Below are positions 43,052 through 58,275 of a stretch of 64,000 bases of DNA, one piece after another. The notes beneath the pieces are model-generated. The model did not search any database. It had not been told where the DNA came from and saw nothing but the letters and a program-made list of their open reading frames with translations. How positions within the stretch are numbered: position 1 is the stretch's first letter; every line of letters begins with the position of its first letter. Made by a program: the position numbers and the translations under genes. This DNA is from Acholoe squamosa (lineage: Eukaryota > Annelida > Polychaeta > Phyllodocida > Polynoidae): positions 7,792,356 to 7,856,355 of the forward strand of contig OX439036.1 of assembly GCA_949317995.1 (NCBI GenBank), read 5' to 3'.

Positions 43052-46000
43052 GTGAGTGGAAAAGAAGATGTTTATTTTTGTCATGATTTATTTGTGTGTG
43101 TTCCCAATATACTATCTTCATTCCAGAGATCAATTGCTTAATATCCAAAACTATTCAAATGTAGACCTGATTCTATAGCAAGGTTGGATTTGCACTTTAT
43201 CAACACATATAAAAAAGATGGAGGTGTCATATATCAAAGACAAAGACTATCTCCTTGAACAAGTGTAAATATCAATGATTATTACTCTGTAGTGCAACAC
43301 CCAAGTATGATGTCACTAAAAGTGTGACTGAAACACTATGCCGCTCCTTATGGCTTTAGAAATTCATGAATTAGTCTCTGCATCAACACCTTCAGTTATA
43401 ATGGCACCATGTTTTCAGTCAGATCTAATTGAACGAAAGGGAACAGCCTGAGAATAAACCTTGAAATAACATCCTTTAAATCAACTTGAAATGAAATTCG
43501 CTATTTTGTTTCTAGAGGGAGTTATTCTTGTTACATCATTAGTCACTTGAATAATCTAGGTTCCCTCAGAATCTCGCTCGGCGCTGAGCTTTTCCCGAAA
43601 ACTGTAATTGGATTTCACACGGATTTAACCAATGCAGGGTCACATGGCATTTATGCATCATGCCAGCCCTACCATGCCAGCTAAGCCCTGATGCACCATA
43701 CACATTGACATGTTGCACTGATAAAGATCCGAATAGTTACTCATTAAGACTTCATTGGTACATCATGACTACTAGCAAATTATCAAAGAAGATTCAGGCA
43801 TCATGAGTCAATCGAGCTGTGATTAGAAGAGTCACTTTCTCAGTATCCTTAATGCATTAGTCCACCATACACATTGCTTGGCATTATGCAATAATACAGA
43901 CTTGGTGAGTTACTTTCCAAGGCTACATTTATGCATCATGCAGACCACATGGGGCCTATACACTCCAAGAGGTTCAGTATGATACACCAATGAAATTCTG
44001 GCAAACAATCTTGCCAATACTTTATTGAAGCATCATGCCAGAAAATGATGCAGTCGTACATGGTGCCGTCCTGTACTACCTCTTTTTCAAGGGAAAGGTT
44101 AGAATGATGCATTAATAAAGAAAGGATTCACCAGCAATTCATTGGCAAGTCATGCAGAGTGACATTGTGTTAAGGCTCCCTGCTGTCTTTAAAGTTTAAG
44201 GAGTCCCAGATCCTCAACCACCCCCTCCCTTGCTGCAGCTTTCTTACTGCCTCAAGGATTAAGTGTCCACAATCCAGCTACCATAATTGCACGGGTTGTC
44301 TGTCTGCTGTGCAAATTGCTTCCTTAACTCTGAGCCAGAGTCTGTCTCCATCCAATATTAAATAATTATCAATCGGGACACATCACAGCATTTTCAGCAG
44401 TCAAATTGATTGGGCATGGGCCTGGAAAGGTGTTTGCTTTGTTCAGATGATAAAGTATTTCTCCTACAATAAAAGTGCTAAAGACGAAAAAGCATTTTTA
44501 GTACTGGGTGGTAAATGTGGTTCGAGCCACAAAAGCTTTAGTTTGGTAATCCAACTTGTGGTGAATGTCAGTATTATTTTGTCGGCTCAAAGTTTGTTTC
44601 TCTTCATAGTTTCCTGGGCAACAGCAAGTAAACAATATGGCATGATAAATTCAGTAAGTTGCATGTAATTATTTGCAACATGACCAAATGTTTCTCCCGT
44701 TGTGAAGAAATTGTCGCGTTTTATCATTATGAATTCTGGTAGCTGGTAGCTACCTGGAATACAAAACCTACTGGTCTGTATTTTCTTCTTTTTTTTTGCA
44801 ATTTGACCATTTGTTCCTAGATAGCATTCATAGTATAATACTATTGGTATATACAAAAACGTTTTTCCTTCGCAGGCCTATCTGTCCAGCAGATTTCATC
44901 ATTCTGTATGCCTGGATTGATCTTGGCGGGACCAAACACCTTAAGATTAGTATTTTCAGGAAAGATAACAAGAATTGACTTATTGTTGTAATCATTCGAC
45001 TCTTCAAACCTTAACACATAGTAATGCCTTTTATTTTAGGCTGTAAAAACCTAAATAATGGCCAAATTTGCAATTTACATTCTGGCGATTTCTGCGGGCA
45101 TGGCAGCTTTTTTGCTGGCAAAAGCCGGTGTCCAGCGAGTTTTCATATTGAGTCATCTACAGCATGGGTTGGTAATTCATAGCCATGGCTTTTTTTGTGG
45201 TTGCTAAGAGTTATGCTTTCTGGAAATTGAACTTCATGAAGGTTCTGTACTTATCAAGGCTTTCCTAGCTCAGTGAATCCATTCTGGCTCACTCTTAGGC
45301 AACCCTCCTCCAGTTAGCAGGTGGTTTGAATTGGACAGAGCATCATTCAATTTGCAGGCGGCTCTGATCCTAAGAATACAACCCTGGCTCAATGTTTGGC
45401 CTAAGCAAAACCTCACCTTATGAATGTCATGTATGACCAAAGGCACCCACAAGGTGGTCGGAGGCAGTAGGCAGTGAACTGAAAACATTGGTACAGAAGG
45501 CTGATTTATGTTGTACACACTAATTGGAAGAATGCACTGAAGCAGCGACTAGACATATTCAACAATTGCCAAACCAGGTTTGCACCCCCTTCAACATGCA
45601 AGACAATGTTTAAGTTTTCCCTGTTGAATGTATGTTACCATGTTTGATATATCAAGAGCTGTAAGCATCCCTTCTCTAGTTAGTAGGTGGTCTGATTAGG
45701 CCTAGCATAATTCAATTTAGAGGCAGCCCTGGTCTTGAGACAACCCTAACACTAGGTTTACTCTCAGCAAAGACTCGGCTTCGGAATGTCATGTATCACC
45801 AATGGCACTCACAACGTCTGAAGCAGAGTTCAAGGAACTGAGAGGCTGATTATGTTGTATGCACTCACTGGAAGAACTCACTGAAGTAGAAAAGAGACAC
45901 ATTCAGCAATTGCTAGCCAGGCCAAGCCTACTGCTCACTCCCACTTCAGCATAAAAGGTCATGTCATGTTTTCCCTTGTAGCTTATGTTCCCATTTTTCA

Positions 46001-47173
46001 TATATCAAACAGGGCTAAATAAAGGTTATATTTAATTGTTGATTTGTTCTGTGGCGAGTCTATATTGACTGTCACATGCCATAATGTGTAGTACAGGCTT
46101 TTAAAGCAGGGCAACCTGATACATCACCCTAGAATGATGGATGCGTTGATGTCAAATGCAGTATGAGGTGGGAGTAGTGTGCAGTCAGTGCGAACATTGG
46201 TACAGAAGGTTGATCTATGACAGCAAGATCTGCCACACGCACATTGAGGGAGTGGAGTCAGGGAGCAGTTACTTTCCCCCATTCAATAGCTGCAACCTCG
46301 TTTATTTCTTCCACTAACCAAAAGGTTTCTATGGCATCAGCTTCATCACTGCATCTATTTATAGCATGATTGGTCCATTGTGAACACTTTATAATGATAT
46401 TGTCATGAAATTACAATCCTTCCAGCACTTCTATAACAATAAACCACCTTGTTGACTATTCAGTTTACCTCTAACCTTTAGTTTCAAACAGCATTACATG
46501 GTCTGCTATTGGTGAGAGGCAAGCTAAACATCAATGCTTTGACACCACGTTCACCCTCCCACCTATTAATTAGATGAGTCATTATTCACAAGACTATTGA
46601 GTGATCTAAATGTCATAAAGAAGTTCTATTGAGCAGGCAGCAAAATGGTCAACAATGATGTCATGTTTTAGGGGAATTCAGTGCAAAAAAGACTGCAACA
46701 ATATTGTAAAACGTAATTTCTTTATTTCTTAATATATTGAAAAGCCCATTTAGCAAGATCTTAATGTGTTAAGGTTAAATTTCATTAGTGTTTTTTTCCA
46801 CATTCATCAGTTGGTCGTATACCCATTGAAAAGACAATTACAGAGACGACACAACTCCTGACTACTCATAGAGCTCTTGAACCAAATGGTCATGACTACA
46901 TTTTATTGTAACCTGCTCCTCAAAACCATGTCACATTGCCTTTTTTGAGAAGGAAATGAGGGTAGGGAGACCTTTAACTGTCATCCTGTAACTTACAGCC
47001 ATGGCCTTTTCCTGTGTGTTGACATTTTCTGTTTTGAAAAAAAAAAGAAGACTCTTGGAATCGCTCTGTGAATACATCTCTGGTCCTGAGAATACAACCA
47101 TAGCTTTGGGTTTAGCCCTCAGCTAGTACTTGGCTAAGAAATGTCAGAGATTACCAAGCCGCAAGGTGGTCTT

Positions 47174-47295
47174 GAGGTCATTTCTTAAGGTACTATGATC
47201 ACACACAGCACTACGACTTGAAATGTTAATGTCATTCCCATGGGAATTTTGGTATGACTTGTAGGGTGAAGTCGTAGCCTGTTAAGAATAGCCTC
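47174..47295. mobile_element. MITE family A, short copy 2
   Basis: Ends GAGGTCATTTCTTAAGG and TTAAGAATAGCCTC, interior with CACTACGACTTGAAATG. It interrupts the repeated GGTGGTCT-GAGGCAG segment, after CTT and before CTG. Confidence 0.7.
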
Positions 47296-50217
47296 CTGTA
47301 GTAAACTAAGAACATTGGTACAGAAGGCTGTATTATGCGCACTCAGTGGAAAAAAGCATTGAAGCAGCAACAAGATGCATTCTACAATAGCCTTGTCCCC
47401 TAGAGCAAGGTTGGGTCATGGAGTGTCTTCTTTCTTTTGACATGTATATAAATAGGGCTAAGTATTTTCTTTTAATATATAACTGCATGCATTTAGATAT
47501 TGATGGTTCTGTCATGACCAAACTAATTATGTGCTCTAAATAACAACCTCCCACCTTTACAGCAACAGGACATGGTATTCCCTTTTCACTTTACTAAACA
47601 CAATCCTGTGAGCACCGTATCTAAAATGGCAATGCTCTGAAACCAAGTGAACCTTCCCACCTATTGATTAGACTATTCCCAATTTTAATGACTATTGAGT
47701 GATCTAAATGTCATGGGGAAATACATAGAGTCATCGGCAAAATGATCACCAATTTGACTATAGTTGATATATATGACTGTAGTTGATGTGCTGAGGGGAA
47801 TCCAGCTCTAAAAGGGTACAACCAATTTTGGCAAAATTAAACATCTTAAATTGGAGAGACATTGCCTTGTTATGGATTAAGGGATCTCCATGAAAAATTG
47901 CAGCACCAAAAGAACCTGTGAAAAGTCAAATGCCAACTGGAAACCAAAATTTCAAACCCAAGTAGAATTCAAAGCGGAGAGGAAAGTGTTTTTTGTCTTG
48001 GAGTTAAGGAGACTCTGTCTTGGAGATTCCCTGGCTCAGTGAATGTATCCTGGATCAGCTGCAGGGAACCCTGCTTTAGTTAGCAGGTGGTCTTATAAGA
48101 CCTAGCCTTATTCAATTTAGAGGCACCTCATTCTCAGGATAAAACCCTAGCTGTAGGCTTACCCTCAGCACAGCCTCGGCTCAGGAATGTCCGAGATGAC
48201 CAATGGCACCCACAATGTGGTCTGAAGCAGAGGGCAGTGAACTGAGAATGCTGGTACAGAAGGTTGATTTATGTCGTACCAACTCACCGGATGAATGAAG
48301 TGAACGGGGTAGAGGGTATTATTTTACCTTGCATACAGGGTGTGCCTCCCACATAAGGTGCACCCAAAGTTGAATGACATGATACTTTAGGTTCACCTTA
48401 GGGTTGATCTTGATTTGATTCTATTCTGATGTTTATTTAATATTTATAAGATGCCCCAGGAATTCATTTTGATGAGAAATCTTGCCTTGAATATCAGGTT
48501 CTAAATCATTTTATTTATGCTTCATGCAATTGTAGATGTTGAAAGCAGCTTATCGGCAAACATAATTATGATAAACTGTACATCTCATTGGTGCGGGATG
48601 GCATGTGTACTTTATACATTACTTCATTTAATTCAAGCTTGGATGGTCCACTTCAATAAGAATTAGGGATCAGTGAATATCATCAAGACCTACAAAGAGG
48701 AGCCTAGATCATATTTGGACTAAAAAAAAGTATTACATTTGTCCAGATGAAGTATAACCTGAATAAAAAATGCTTTAAAGATTTCAACTCAATTTAATGG
48801 CAATTTGGCCAAAACAGCATTTTGTGTTTTACAAATATAACAGAGTTTGAACTAATACCTCAAGAATTCAATTGGATGTCTTACAGGAAAGTCTCCCAAA
48901 TGAATAGTCCAGTCACATGTTGAAGGGAGGGGGCATGCTACAGTTGTTTGGGATGACAAATGTTTCCCATATCTAATGCAGCATGGTGTATACAGAAATA
49001 ATGTGCAGTCAGTGAAAACATTGGTACAGAAGGTTGATCTATGCCGCCAAGACCCCGCCACCCACAATGTGACTTGGTTACTGAATAGTATCAGTCTCAT
49101 ATATTGGCTTCTTTCACTCGCTGGCAACCAGCAACTTATTTCCCTACCAGCTGCATCAGTGCACCTATTGATAGGATGGCGAGTGAATCAGTTATTGAAT
49201 CTAAAACACCATCCTACCGAATAAAATGCAGCAATAAAACTACTCGTCCAGCTGTTCTGTTTATCTTCAACCTTTAGAAAGATCAAGCAAGATACATTGT
49301 GGTTGCTTTGTAATAGTAAAGTTGTAAATCAATGTTTGACTCCTGGCACACTTCGATCTATCAATTCGGTGATCCATTAGATGCTATAGCAGCCATGCAA
49401 ATGCCATAGAGAATTTATATTGCAACTTATTAATCAGCTCTATAATGAGATTAATTAAAGTCGACAGCTCTTACAGCTGTGTATGTGTCGCTATTGAAAA
49501 AAAAAATCATTTATAACAGCCAGTAAAATGCCAGAGGAGGGCATATTTACATTGCTAAGTATAACTATGTGAGATAAGAGCACCACAACAAAAACCTTAA
49601 TAAAAGGTCTGAACACATAATTGTCAGAGGGAAAGTAGGATTATGTCTTACTTATTTCCCCCACCAGCAATTTAGGGCTAAGCGTTCCCAGCTAGCACAA
49701 CTCGTGTGATTTACGTCATTCTTATGTGAAAACTCATGTTATTTATGTAAAAAAGACATCATTTGGATGAGTAGTGCTAGCAGGGTTTATTGTCTGCTTG
49801 TCATTTACACTGGTGGCTTTTTTACCAATAACTAAGGTGGTCATTTTTCTTCTATAATTCAGACTTTTTGTTCAGTCAATGTAATTGAGAAGATCCTTCA
49901 GCCTCAGTGATTTAACATTTTAAGGCCCATGATGCAATCATGCACCATTCCCATTTCTTCCTCAATCCTTTATTATTTATCGCGCCTAATATAAGGGAGG
50001 AGTTCATTGGTCCAAATGCAGCTTGTCTTTTACTGTCTGGTTTGTATCAAAGCCAATCGGAGTAGCTCGCATATGTACAACTCAAAAGGATACTTAGGTG
50101 TAGGCAGACTAAGAAGGAGCCAAACTTTAAATGAGTCCCATATCAGGTGGAGGAGTCTATTTCAACATGGGTTGCTCACCTTCTCCTGCCTGACAGTATC
50201 TGGTTAGTGTTAGACCT

Positions 50218-50580
50218 GGAGGGTGTTGCTCCTATAGTAAAAGAAGAGCTGGCTAAAAATGCCCTTGTTTCCAGTCCTTTCTTTTCATGTAGCTATAACT
50301 TGTCCCTTTTGTTGCTCACAAGTGGTCATTCAAGTACGTAGCTAAAAAGGGGGATTTGAGTAGGTACCTAGTTGGGAGAAGTCAGTCAGTATAAAAAAAC
50401 TATAGAGCGTGTGACATGAGTAGGTACCTGGTAGTGCAGCTCTCTCTATTTTAAACAAGGCCGGTGACTTTTCAGAGTAATGTGGGGATGGTAAGTACTT
50501 AGGTGAAGACCAGTGCACGACTTGTTTAGAAAAGAGGGCACATACTCACAGCTCTTTTTACAATAGGAGCAACACCCTCC
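50218..50580 (+). mobile_element. MITE family B, copy 4
   Basis: Ends GGAGGGTGTTGCTCCTATAG and CAATAGGAGCAACACCCTCC, 363 bp, same orientation as copy 1 and closely similar through the interior. Confidence 0.88.
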
Positions 50581-53500
50581 TGACAAGAGTAGCTAAGCTT
50601 TGCTTAGGTCACTTGATACTAGTGTACAGGTAGGCTGATAGACAATGGGATTATATGGTGATACTTTATATCATAAACTCAACCTCCTATTTCCAAGATA
50701 TTTGGGGGCATTACAGCCTCTCATAAGCGATGAGTGGCAATATCACCGATTATTTACTCTGTAGTACAATAATGAAGTATCATGGTATCGAGAGGGAATT
50801 GAAATGCTATGCTGCTCCTTATGGCCTTAGAAATGGAAAATTCAGTATCTGCTTGAATGCCTTTGGTCATAATGGCATTATGTTTTTCAGTCAAATCTAA
50901 TTGAACGAAAGGGAACTGCCTGAGGATTTACCCTTGAAATCACATACTTTAAATAAACCTAAAATGAAGTTTGCTATTTTGTCTCAAGAGGGAGTTATTC
51001 TCATTACATCATTAGTCAATTGAGTAATCTAGGTTTTCCTCACAATCTTGCTCGGCGCAGAGCTTTTCCCAAAAACTGTTATTGGATTTCACATGGATTT
51101 AACCCATGCAGGGTTGCATGGCATTTATGCATCATGCCAGCCCTACCATGCCAGCCCAGCCCTGATGCACCATACACAATGACATGTTGCACTGATAAAT
51201 ATCCGAATAGTTACTCATTAAGACTTCATTGGTACATCATAACTACTAGCAAATTATCAAAGAGGATTAAGGCATCATGAGTTGATCAAGCTGTGATTAG
51301 AAGAGTCACTTTCTCGGTATCCCTAATGCATTAGTCCACCATACACATTGCTCGGGATTATGCAATAATACAGACTTGGTGAGTTACTTTCCAGGGCTAC
51401 ATTTATGCATCATGCAGACCACATGGGGCCTATTCACTCCAAGAGGTTCAGCATGATACACCAATGAAATTCTGGCAAACAATCTTGCCAATACTTTATT
51501 GAAGCATCATGCCAAAAAATGATGCAGTCGTACATGGTGCCATCCTGTACTACCTCTTTTTCAAGGGAAAGGTCAGAATGATGCATTAATAAAGAGAGGA
51601 TTCACCAGCGATTCATTGGCAAGTCATGCAGAGTGACATTGTGTTAAGGCTCCCTTCTGTCTTTAAAGTTTAAGGAGCCCCAGATCCTCCACCACCCCCT
51701 CCCTTGCTGCAGCTCGCTTACTGCCTCAAGGATTAAGTGTCCACAATCCAGCTGCGGTAATTGCATGGGTTGTCTGATGGCTGTGCAAATTGCTTCCTTA
51801 ACTCTGAGCCGGAGTCTGTCTTCATGCAATAAGAAATAGTCATCAATCGTGGCATATCACAGCATTTTCAGTAGAAAAAATTGATTGGGCGTGGCCCCAA
51901 AAGGTGTTTGCTTTGGATAGATGATAAAGCATTTCTCCTGCAATAAAGTACTAAAGGTGATAAAGCATTTTAAGTGCAGGCTGTTGAATTTGGTTCGATA
52001 TGCAGATGCGTTTGTTTGGTAATCCAACTGGTGCTGGTTTTCAGTATAACTTTGTCAGCCTAATGCTTGTTTCTGTTCCTAGTTTGCTGGGCAATGACAA
52101 TTAAAAATATAGCATTGTGAATTCAGTAGGTTGCATATAATTATTTGCAATGTGACAACTGTTTCTCCTGTTGTGAAGAAATTGTCGCACTCTAGGATAA
52201 TTATTTGTCCCCACGGAATTGGACCCCGTGGTTTCTGTATGAAGGCATATCCAATATAGCTAATGAGGAGGGAGGCCTACTACTCTGCTTCGGGATGACA
52301 AATGTTTTACACAGCTAATGCAGCATGGTTTGGGAGCGGTGTGCATTCACTGAAAACTTGGGTATAGAAGGCTGATCTATGCCACCAAGACTCGCCACCC
52401 GTGCACTGACCGGGGGAATTCAGCAAAGCAGCTACTTGCCCCATTCGATAGCTACAACCCACTCTGCTTTTCTGGCAACTAAAAGATTTATGTTGCTTCA
52501 GCTAAATCAGTGCATCTATTTTAATACATTTAGTTGTCTGTTGCAAATAGGGTTATATAATTCTCCAAAATTAATACAATCCTGCAAGCACTCCCATAGC
52601 AACTAAGCAGCATGTTAAACTGTTCAGTATACCTCTAACCTTTAGTAAACATGGTCCAATCAGCAAAACATGGCCTGCTATTGGTGAGAGGCAAGCTGGA
52701 AATCGATGATTTGACAGTGTGTGCACCCTCACATCTATTGATTGGAACATTCCCTATTCAAAAGACTATTGAGCAATCTAAATGTCATAAGGGAATTGTG
52801 TTAAGCAAGCAGCAAAATGATCAACATTGTGTTTTGAATGTGGTCATTATTTTGAAGGGAAGTCAATTCAAAAAGATTGTAAAGCCATCTAGGCAGAACT
52901 AAGTATATCCCAACTTTTTATCTTATTCCCTTGTATTAATTATATTTTAAGGGGGAGGCTTCAGGAGCTAGACACATCTTTTGGTACAAAAACTAAATAA
53001 ACTGTTGGCCAACTGACGGCATAGGGACAGTAGCCTTAGGGTCATCAGCTTTCTAGTTCTATTAGATCTTGGAGTGTCTTATATATCGGTTCCTAATTCA
53101 GCCCAAATCTTTTAAATTCCCTTATCACTGCACACGAACAGCTGATGCGAAACTGATGGGCAGCTGCCATCATTGTGTGTGATGTTGTAACCTGTTGATT
53201 TGTTTCAATGTTATTTGACAATGTATGGAAGTCAAATGCCCGTTGTGATTTGTCTAGACCCTGAAGCCTCCCAACTAACGAAAAATCTCATAGTGTTAAG
53301 GAAGGAATTTCAAGGCATTGTGGAGGCTTGAATCATGTGACAACTGTTTATGGGGCTATTTATTTAGATTTCTTCTGAGGCGAGTACTGACAATCACATG
53401 CCTTAACATAGAGTACAGGCTTGTCTAGCAGGGTGACCCGATACATTGTCCTAGAATGACGGATGCTTCCAGGTCTAGTGCAGTCAGTGAGAACATTGGT

Positions 53501-54223
53501 ACAGAAGGTTGATCTATGCTGGAAATACCTACCACCCACACGTTGAGCGTGTGGAGTAAGGGAGCAGTTATCTTCTCCATTCAATAGCTGCAACCCACTC
53601 TCTTTCTTCCACTAACCAAAAGGTTTCTATAGCATCAGCTTCATTACTGCAATTTTTATCGCATGATTGGCCCATTGTGAACAATTTATAATGATATTGT
53701 GCTGAAAATACAATCGTTAAACACTTCTATAACAAAAAAAAAAACCAGCTTGTTAACCTGTTCAGTTTACCTCTGACATTTAGAAAACATGTTTCAGTCA
53801 GCATTACATGGTCTGCTTTTGGCGAGAGGCAAGCTGAAAATCAATGCTTTGAATGCCAAATGCACCCCCCCCCCACCTATTAACTAGACTAGTCACAGTC
53901 ACAAGATTATTGAGTGATCTAAATGTCATAAGGAAGTTCTATTGATCAGGCAGCAAAATGATCAACAATGTGGTCAACGTTTTTGGGGGAAATTCAGTGC
54001 AAAAATGATTGCACCAATATTGTAGAACATAATTTCTTTATAAGTTAAAAAGCCGATTAATTATGATCTTTAGATGTTATGGTTAGATTTCAGTTGTGTT
54101 TTTTCTTCATTCATTGATTACATCAACTTCTAAAATAGAACATTGAAACGTATCAATTGGCTGGGCTTATTACCCACTGGAAGGAAAATGACAGAGAGGA
54201 CCAACTCCTGACTACTCCTTCAG

Positions 54224-54471
54224 GAGGCCATTTCTTAACACACTACGACTGCTGTCCTTTAAATCATACTGATAACCTAACAATTTGGCCTTAACAATAC
54301 CATGCACTATTAGTCCCCAATGTCTGCACCAGTACAACCTTACGTAATTACTGCATAGCTGCTGATCGTAGTGAGCAGTCGTAGGGCAGTTCCTACGATA
54401 GCCTGGCTTATTCATTGAATTTTTAAATCGGAGTTGCTGTGTGTAGTCGTAGTACATTGAGAAATGGCCTC
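54224..54471. mobile_element. MITE family A, copy 3, CAG target duplication
   Basis: GAGGCCATTTCTTAA...GAAATGGCCTC flanked by CAG on both sides. The related uninterrupted sequence at about 46,860-46,880 (ACTCCTGACTACTC) lacks it. Confidence 0.78.
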
Positions 54472-54834
54472 CAGATGTTGATGTGTCATGACTACAGTTT
54501 ACTATAAAGTGCTCCTCAAAACCATGCCACATTGCCTTTTATGATTTAGCTGTCATCCTGTAATTTATAGCCATGGCGTTTTCCTGTGTGTTGACATTTT
54601 CTCTCAAAAATAAAAACCCTCAAATTGGAGAAGCCTTCCTGGCTCCGTGAATTAATCCTGGCTCAGCTGTAGGCAGCCCTCCTCCAGTTAGCAGGTGGTC
54701 TTACCAGAGCTAGCTTTATTCAATTTGGAGACACCTCTCGTCCTGAGAAGACGACCCTGGCCCTGGGTTTAGCCCTCAGCTAGTACTTGGCTTAGGAATG
54801 TCAGAGAGGACCAATGGCAGCCACAAGGTTGTCT

Positions 54835-54953
54835 TGAGGTCATTTCTCAAGGTACTACGATTACACCAAGCACTATGACTTGAAATCGCAATGCCATTCC
54901 TATGGGAATTTTGGTATGACTTGTAGGTTGCAGTCGTAAAAGGAAATGGCCTC
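54835..54953. mobile_element. MITE family A, short copy 4
   Basis: GAGGTCATTTCTCAAGG...GGAAATGGCCTC, at the same place in the repeated unit as the copy at 47,174, so it was probably copied with the unit rather than inserted again. Confidence 0.7.
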
Positions 54954-57900
54954 TGAGGCTGAGAGCAGTGAACTGAGAATATTGCTACAAAAGGCTGAAT
55001 TATGTTGTGTACATTCAGTGGAAGAAGGTACTAAACTAAACTTTATACCTGCCTCAAGGAAAACATAACATCCCAGGCTAAGGCAGCCTTCTATCGGTTA
55101 GCAGGTGGTCTTATCAGGTCTTGCATTATTCAATTTAGAGGCACCTCTGGTCTTGAGAATACAACCCTGGCTCTGGGTTTACCCTCAGCAAAGAGTCGGC
55201 TTAGGGATGTCAGAGATGACCAATGGCACCCACAAGGTTGTCTGAGACAACTGACAACCCCAAGCAACTGTCCCCAAACGCTCCACCATGCATGGTTTTC
55301 TTGTAGCTCATGTGTCACATGTAAGGTGATCTGTCCCAGGTAGTCACATTACACACAAATAGAAGAACCACCATATTGTTTAGATAGTACCAATTTTTTT
55401 CTTTTGTGTTTCCTTAATAAATTAAGGGCGTTGAGAGCTCCAAATGTGACAAATTAATATTGTTTCTATCTCATTAGTTAAATATAGGGGTTCATATATA
55501 TGTCATGTATGATCAACGGCACCCAAAAGTTGGTCTACGCCACAGGACGGTGAACTTCGAATGTTACGGCAACTTATTGTATTGTGCTCAACAAAAGAAA
55601 TGCCCATTTTATTTCTTTTGAAGGAAATGTTTGCCATCAAAGATTACAGCTCCACAGGACGCCTGCTAAAAAGTGAGAACATTAATGCCAAGATGATATG
55701 TAAAAGCCCCTAAGAATTCAAAGCGGAAAGCTGCTGTTATCTCAGCTCATAAATGAGCTGAAGACAACCCTTCTCCAACTAGCAGGTGGTCTTATCAGGC
55801 CCAGCCTTATTCAATTTAGAGGCACCTCTGGTCCTGAGAACACAACCCTGGCTCTAGGTTTACCCTCAGCAATTACTTAGCTTGCGAAGGTCATGTATGA
55901 CCAATGGCACCCACAACGTGGTCTTAGGCAGGGGGTGGTGAACTGAGAAGGCTGATTTATGTTGTACCCACTCACTGGACGAATGCACTGAAGCAGCAGC
56001 AAGACACATTCAATGACTGCCAACCATGCACAGCCTACTGCTCACTCTCACTTCAGCATGCAGGACTATGTTACAGTGCTGCTGAATATATGTTACCATG
56101 TCTTGGTCCTTTTTCCCTTTTTGCAACTATTATTCAGATTGATTGGGATTATTTGACGATTATATGGTTATTATTTTCAAATCTCATGATTCTTCTTTTA
56201 GAAGCCATTTCTAAAGGGAAAATCATTAGATTTTCTCAGAGGAACATTGAAACCAAATCTCACGATTTTCCTTTTACTTATGCCTTGTGGTGGAGGTTTG
56301 AAGATACTCATCAGATAATCTTCAAATAATCCCAATAAATCCAAATATTGCCTGTTTTATGATGATTAGCATATACTCTCAAGTGTTCAAAAGGGTAAAA
56401 ACATGTAAAGAAATCGAAATCTTTCAAACTCATAATATTATCATCAAATCCACTTTTGAAATGATTTGGTCTTTCAGTTTGGAGATTATTAGGAGATTTT
56501 CCACATTATCAATATAACGATTATAAATAATCCCCATCTTGATACGATAATCAAAATAGAAAAACCTTTTCTTTGCAATAATGCTGACAATAATCGTGTT
56601 CAAAACAGAAAAAAAAACAGATATACTAACGGGGTAGAAGGTGTTGTTTTACCTCAAATATGTGGTGCAGTCAAGGTTGGATGAAATGGTACAGAAGGTT
56701 CACTTTGGGCGTGATCCTGAGACAGTCTGATTCTTAGATTCTATTATCATGTACATTTAAAATTTATAAGACAGCAAAGTCGCCAGTCTCCCCTGCGTTT
56801 ACACAACCCACCCAATCCACATTGCTACTTTGAATATGCATTATCCCTAGGTATCCAACATCTGACCATGGCACTCTTACTAGGTGATAGGGCACACTTA
56901 ATGATTGGTTCTGTATAGGTCAATTCAGGCAAACAATCCAATTAACTACATTGCCCTCTGGGTATATGTTGGGTAAGGTGACAATATCTCACTCTCTTGC
57001 TTTTCATATACACATGATAAATAGGATCATAAGGCCTATTTTTTTAAACACAGGGTAGGCCGGGGACTTTACTGACTGTCGGACCCTGTCTATACTACTA
57101 GAGAGGACTACACTGAGCATGTGGTTGAGACTAGTTCTTCACCGATGTACTTGATACATTACTTCGTTCAGTAAGAATTAGGCATCAATGAATATCAAGA
57201 CCTACAAGGAGGAAGTATTACTTTTGTCCAGATTAATGATACCCCGAATAAAACATGTTTTAGAGATTTCAATTCAATTTCATGGCAATTTGGCCAAAAC
57301 AGCCTTTTATATTTTTTCGAATATAATAGAAATTGAGCTAATAACTCAATAATTCAATAGAATGTCTGACAGGAAAGTCTCCCAAATGAACAGGCCAGTC
57401 ACCGGCTGTGGGGAGGGAGGCCTGCTACAAAGGTTTGGGATGACAAATGTTTCCCATATCCAATGCAGCATGGTGTATACAGAAATAATGTGCAGTCAGT
57501 GAAAACATTGGTACAGAAGGTTGATCTATGCCACCAAGACCCTGCCACCCACAAGGTGACTTGGTTACTGAATAGTATCAGTCTCATATATTGGCATTCT
57601 TCCACTCGCTGGAAACCAGCAACTTAGTTCACCACCAGCTGCATCAATGCGCCTATTTATAGGATGGCAAGTGAATCAGTTATCCCACATCATATACCAT
57701 CCTACTAGTCATTGTTCAGCTATAAAACAAGTTATTCGGCTGTTCAGTTTACCTCTAAACTTTAGAAAGCACAACTGAACGTAATGAGCTGCGGTTGCCT
57801 ATTTTGTGATAGAAGTTGTAAATCAATGTTTGTCTCCTAGCACACACCCCCCCATCTCTCAAGTCAGCCAGGGATCCACGTAAAACTGAACAGAGAACCA

Positions 57901-58200
57901 CCATAATTGCATTGCAGTGAACCAATGTGGCAGTAAGAAATCTATGTGAAAATACTGATGGATCTCCGGCAACACTTAGACATTTTGACCCAAAGGGGGT
58001 TAAAAAAATTCCCTCACCCTTGGAACAATGGGAGGAAGGATATTTAAAGAAAAATGGATTTGTTTTATGATACTGTAGGGAAACATGAATCCCCATGTGT
58101 GCTTGGCTGACCCGCAGGGGTGGGTCACTGGGCAATCACATGTCCCCTATCAGTATCTCACCAATCCAGGCATAGGTGGAAGGTAGGAAAAAGCAAGTCT

Positions 58201-58275
58201 GGGGATGTAGTTCAGTGGTAGAGCACTCGCTTGCAAGTTGAGAGGTCCCGGGTTTGAAACCCCGTTGTATTTCCA
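58201..58275 (+). other. tRNA-like sequence, SINE head or tRNA pseudogene
   Basis: Cloverleaf-like: acceptor GGGGATG, D arm GTTC-AGTGGTA-GAGC (A box), loop TTGCAAG giving anticodon GCA after T33 (Cys-like, while the 5' half is Ala-like), T arm with TTTGAAA (B box). The anticodon stem is weak, the T stem has a C-C mismatch, and three extra bases (TTG) precede the 3' acceptor strand TATTTCC. So it is not a working tRNA; a tRNA-derived SINE head is more likely. The downstream text TAACCTCTAATRTAA.CAGCAAC.GAGGAC recurs near 63,270. Confidence 0.5.

Noticed and set aside
56090..56329. 79-codon frame rich in hydrophobic residues
   Set aside because: T-rich DNA gives such frames by chance; no start context, splice sites or motif.
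58201..58275. Functional tRNA gene
   Set aside because: Weak anticodon stem, T-stem mismatch and three extra bases before the 3' acceptor strand; mixed Ala-like and Cys-like features.
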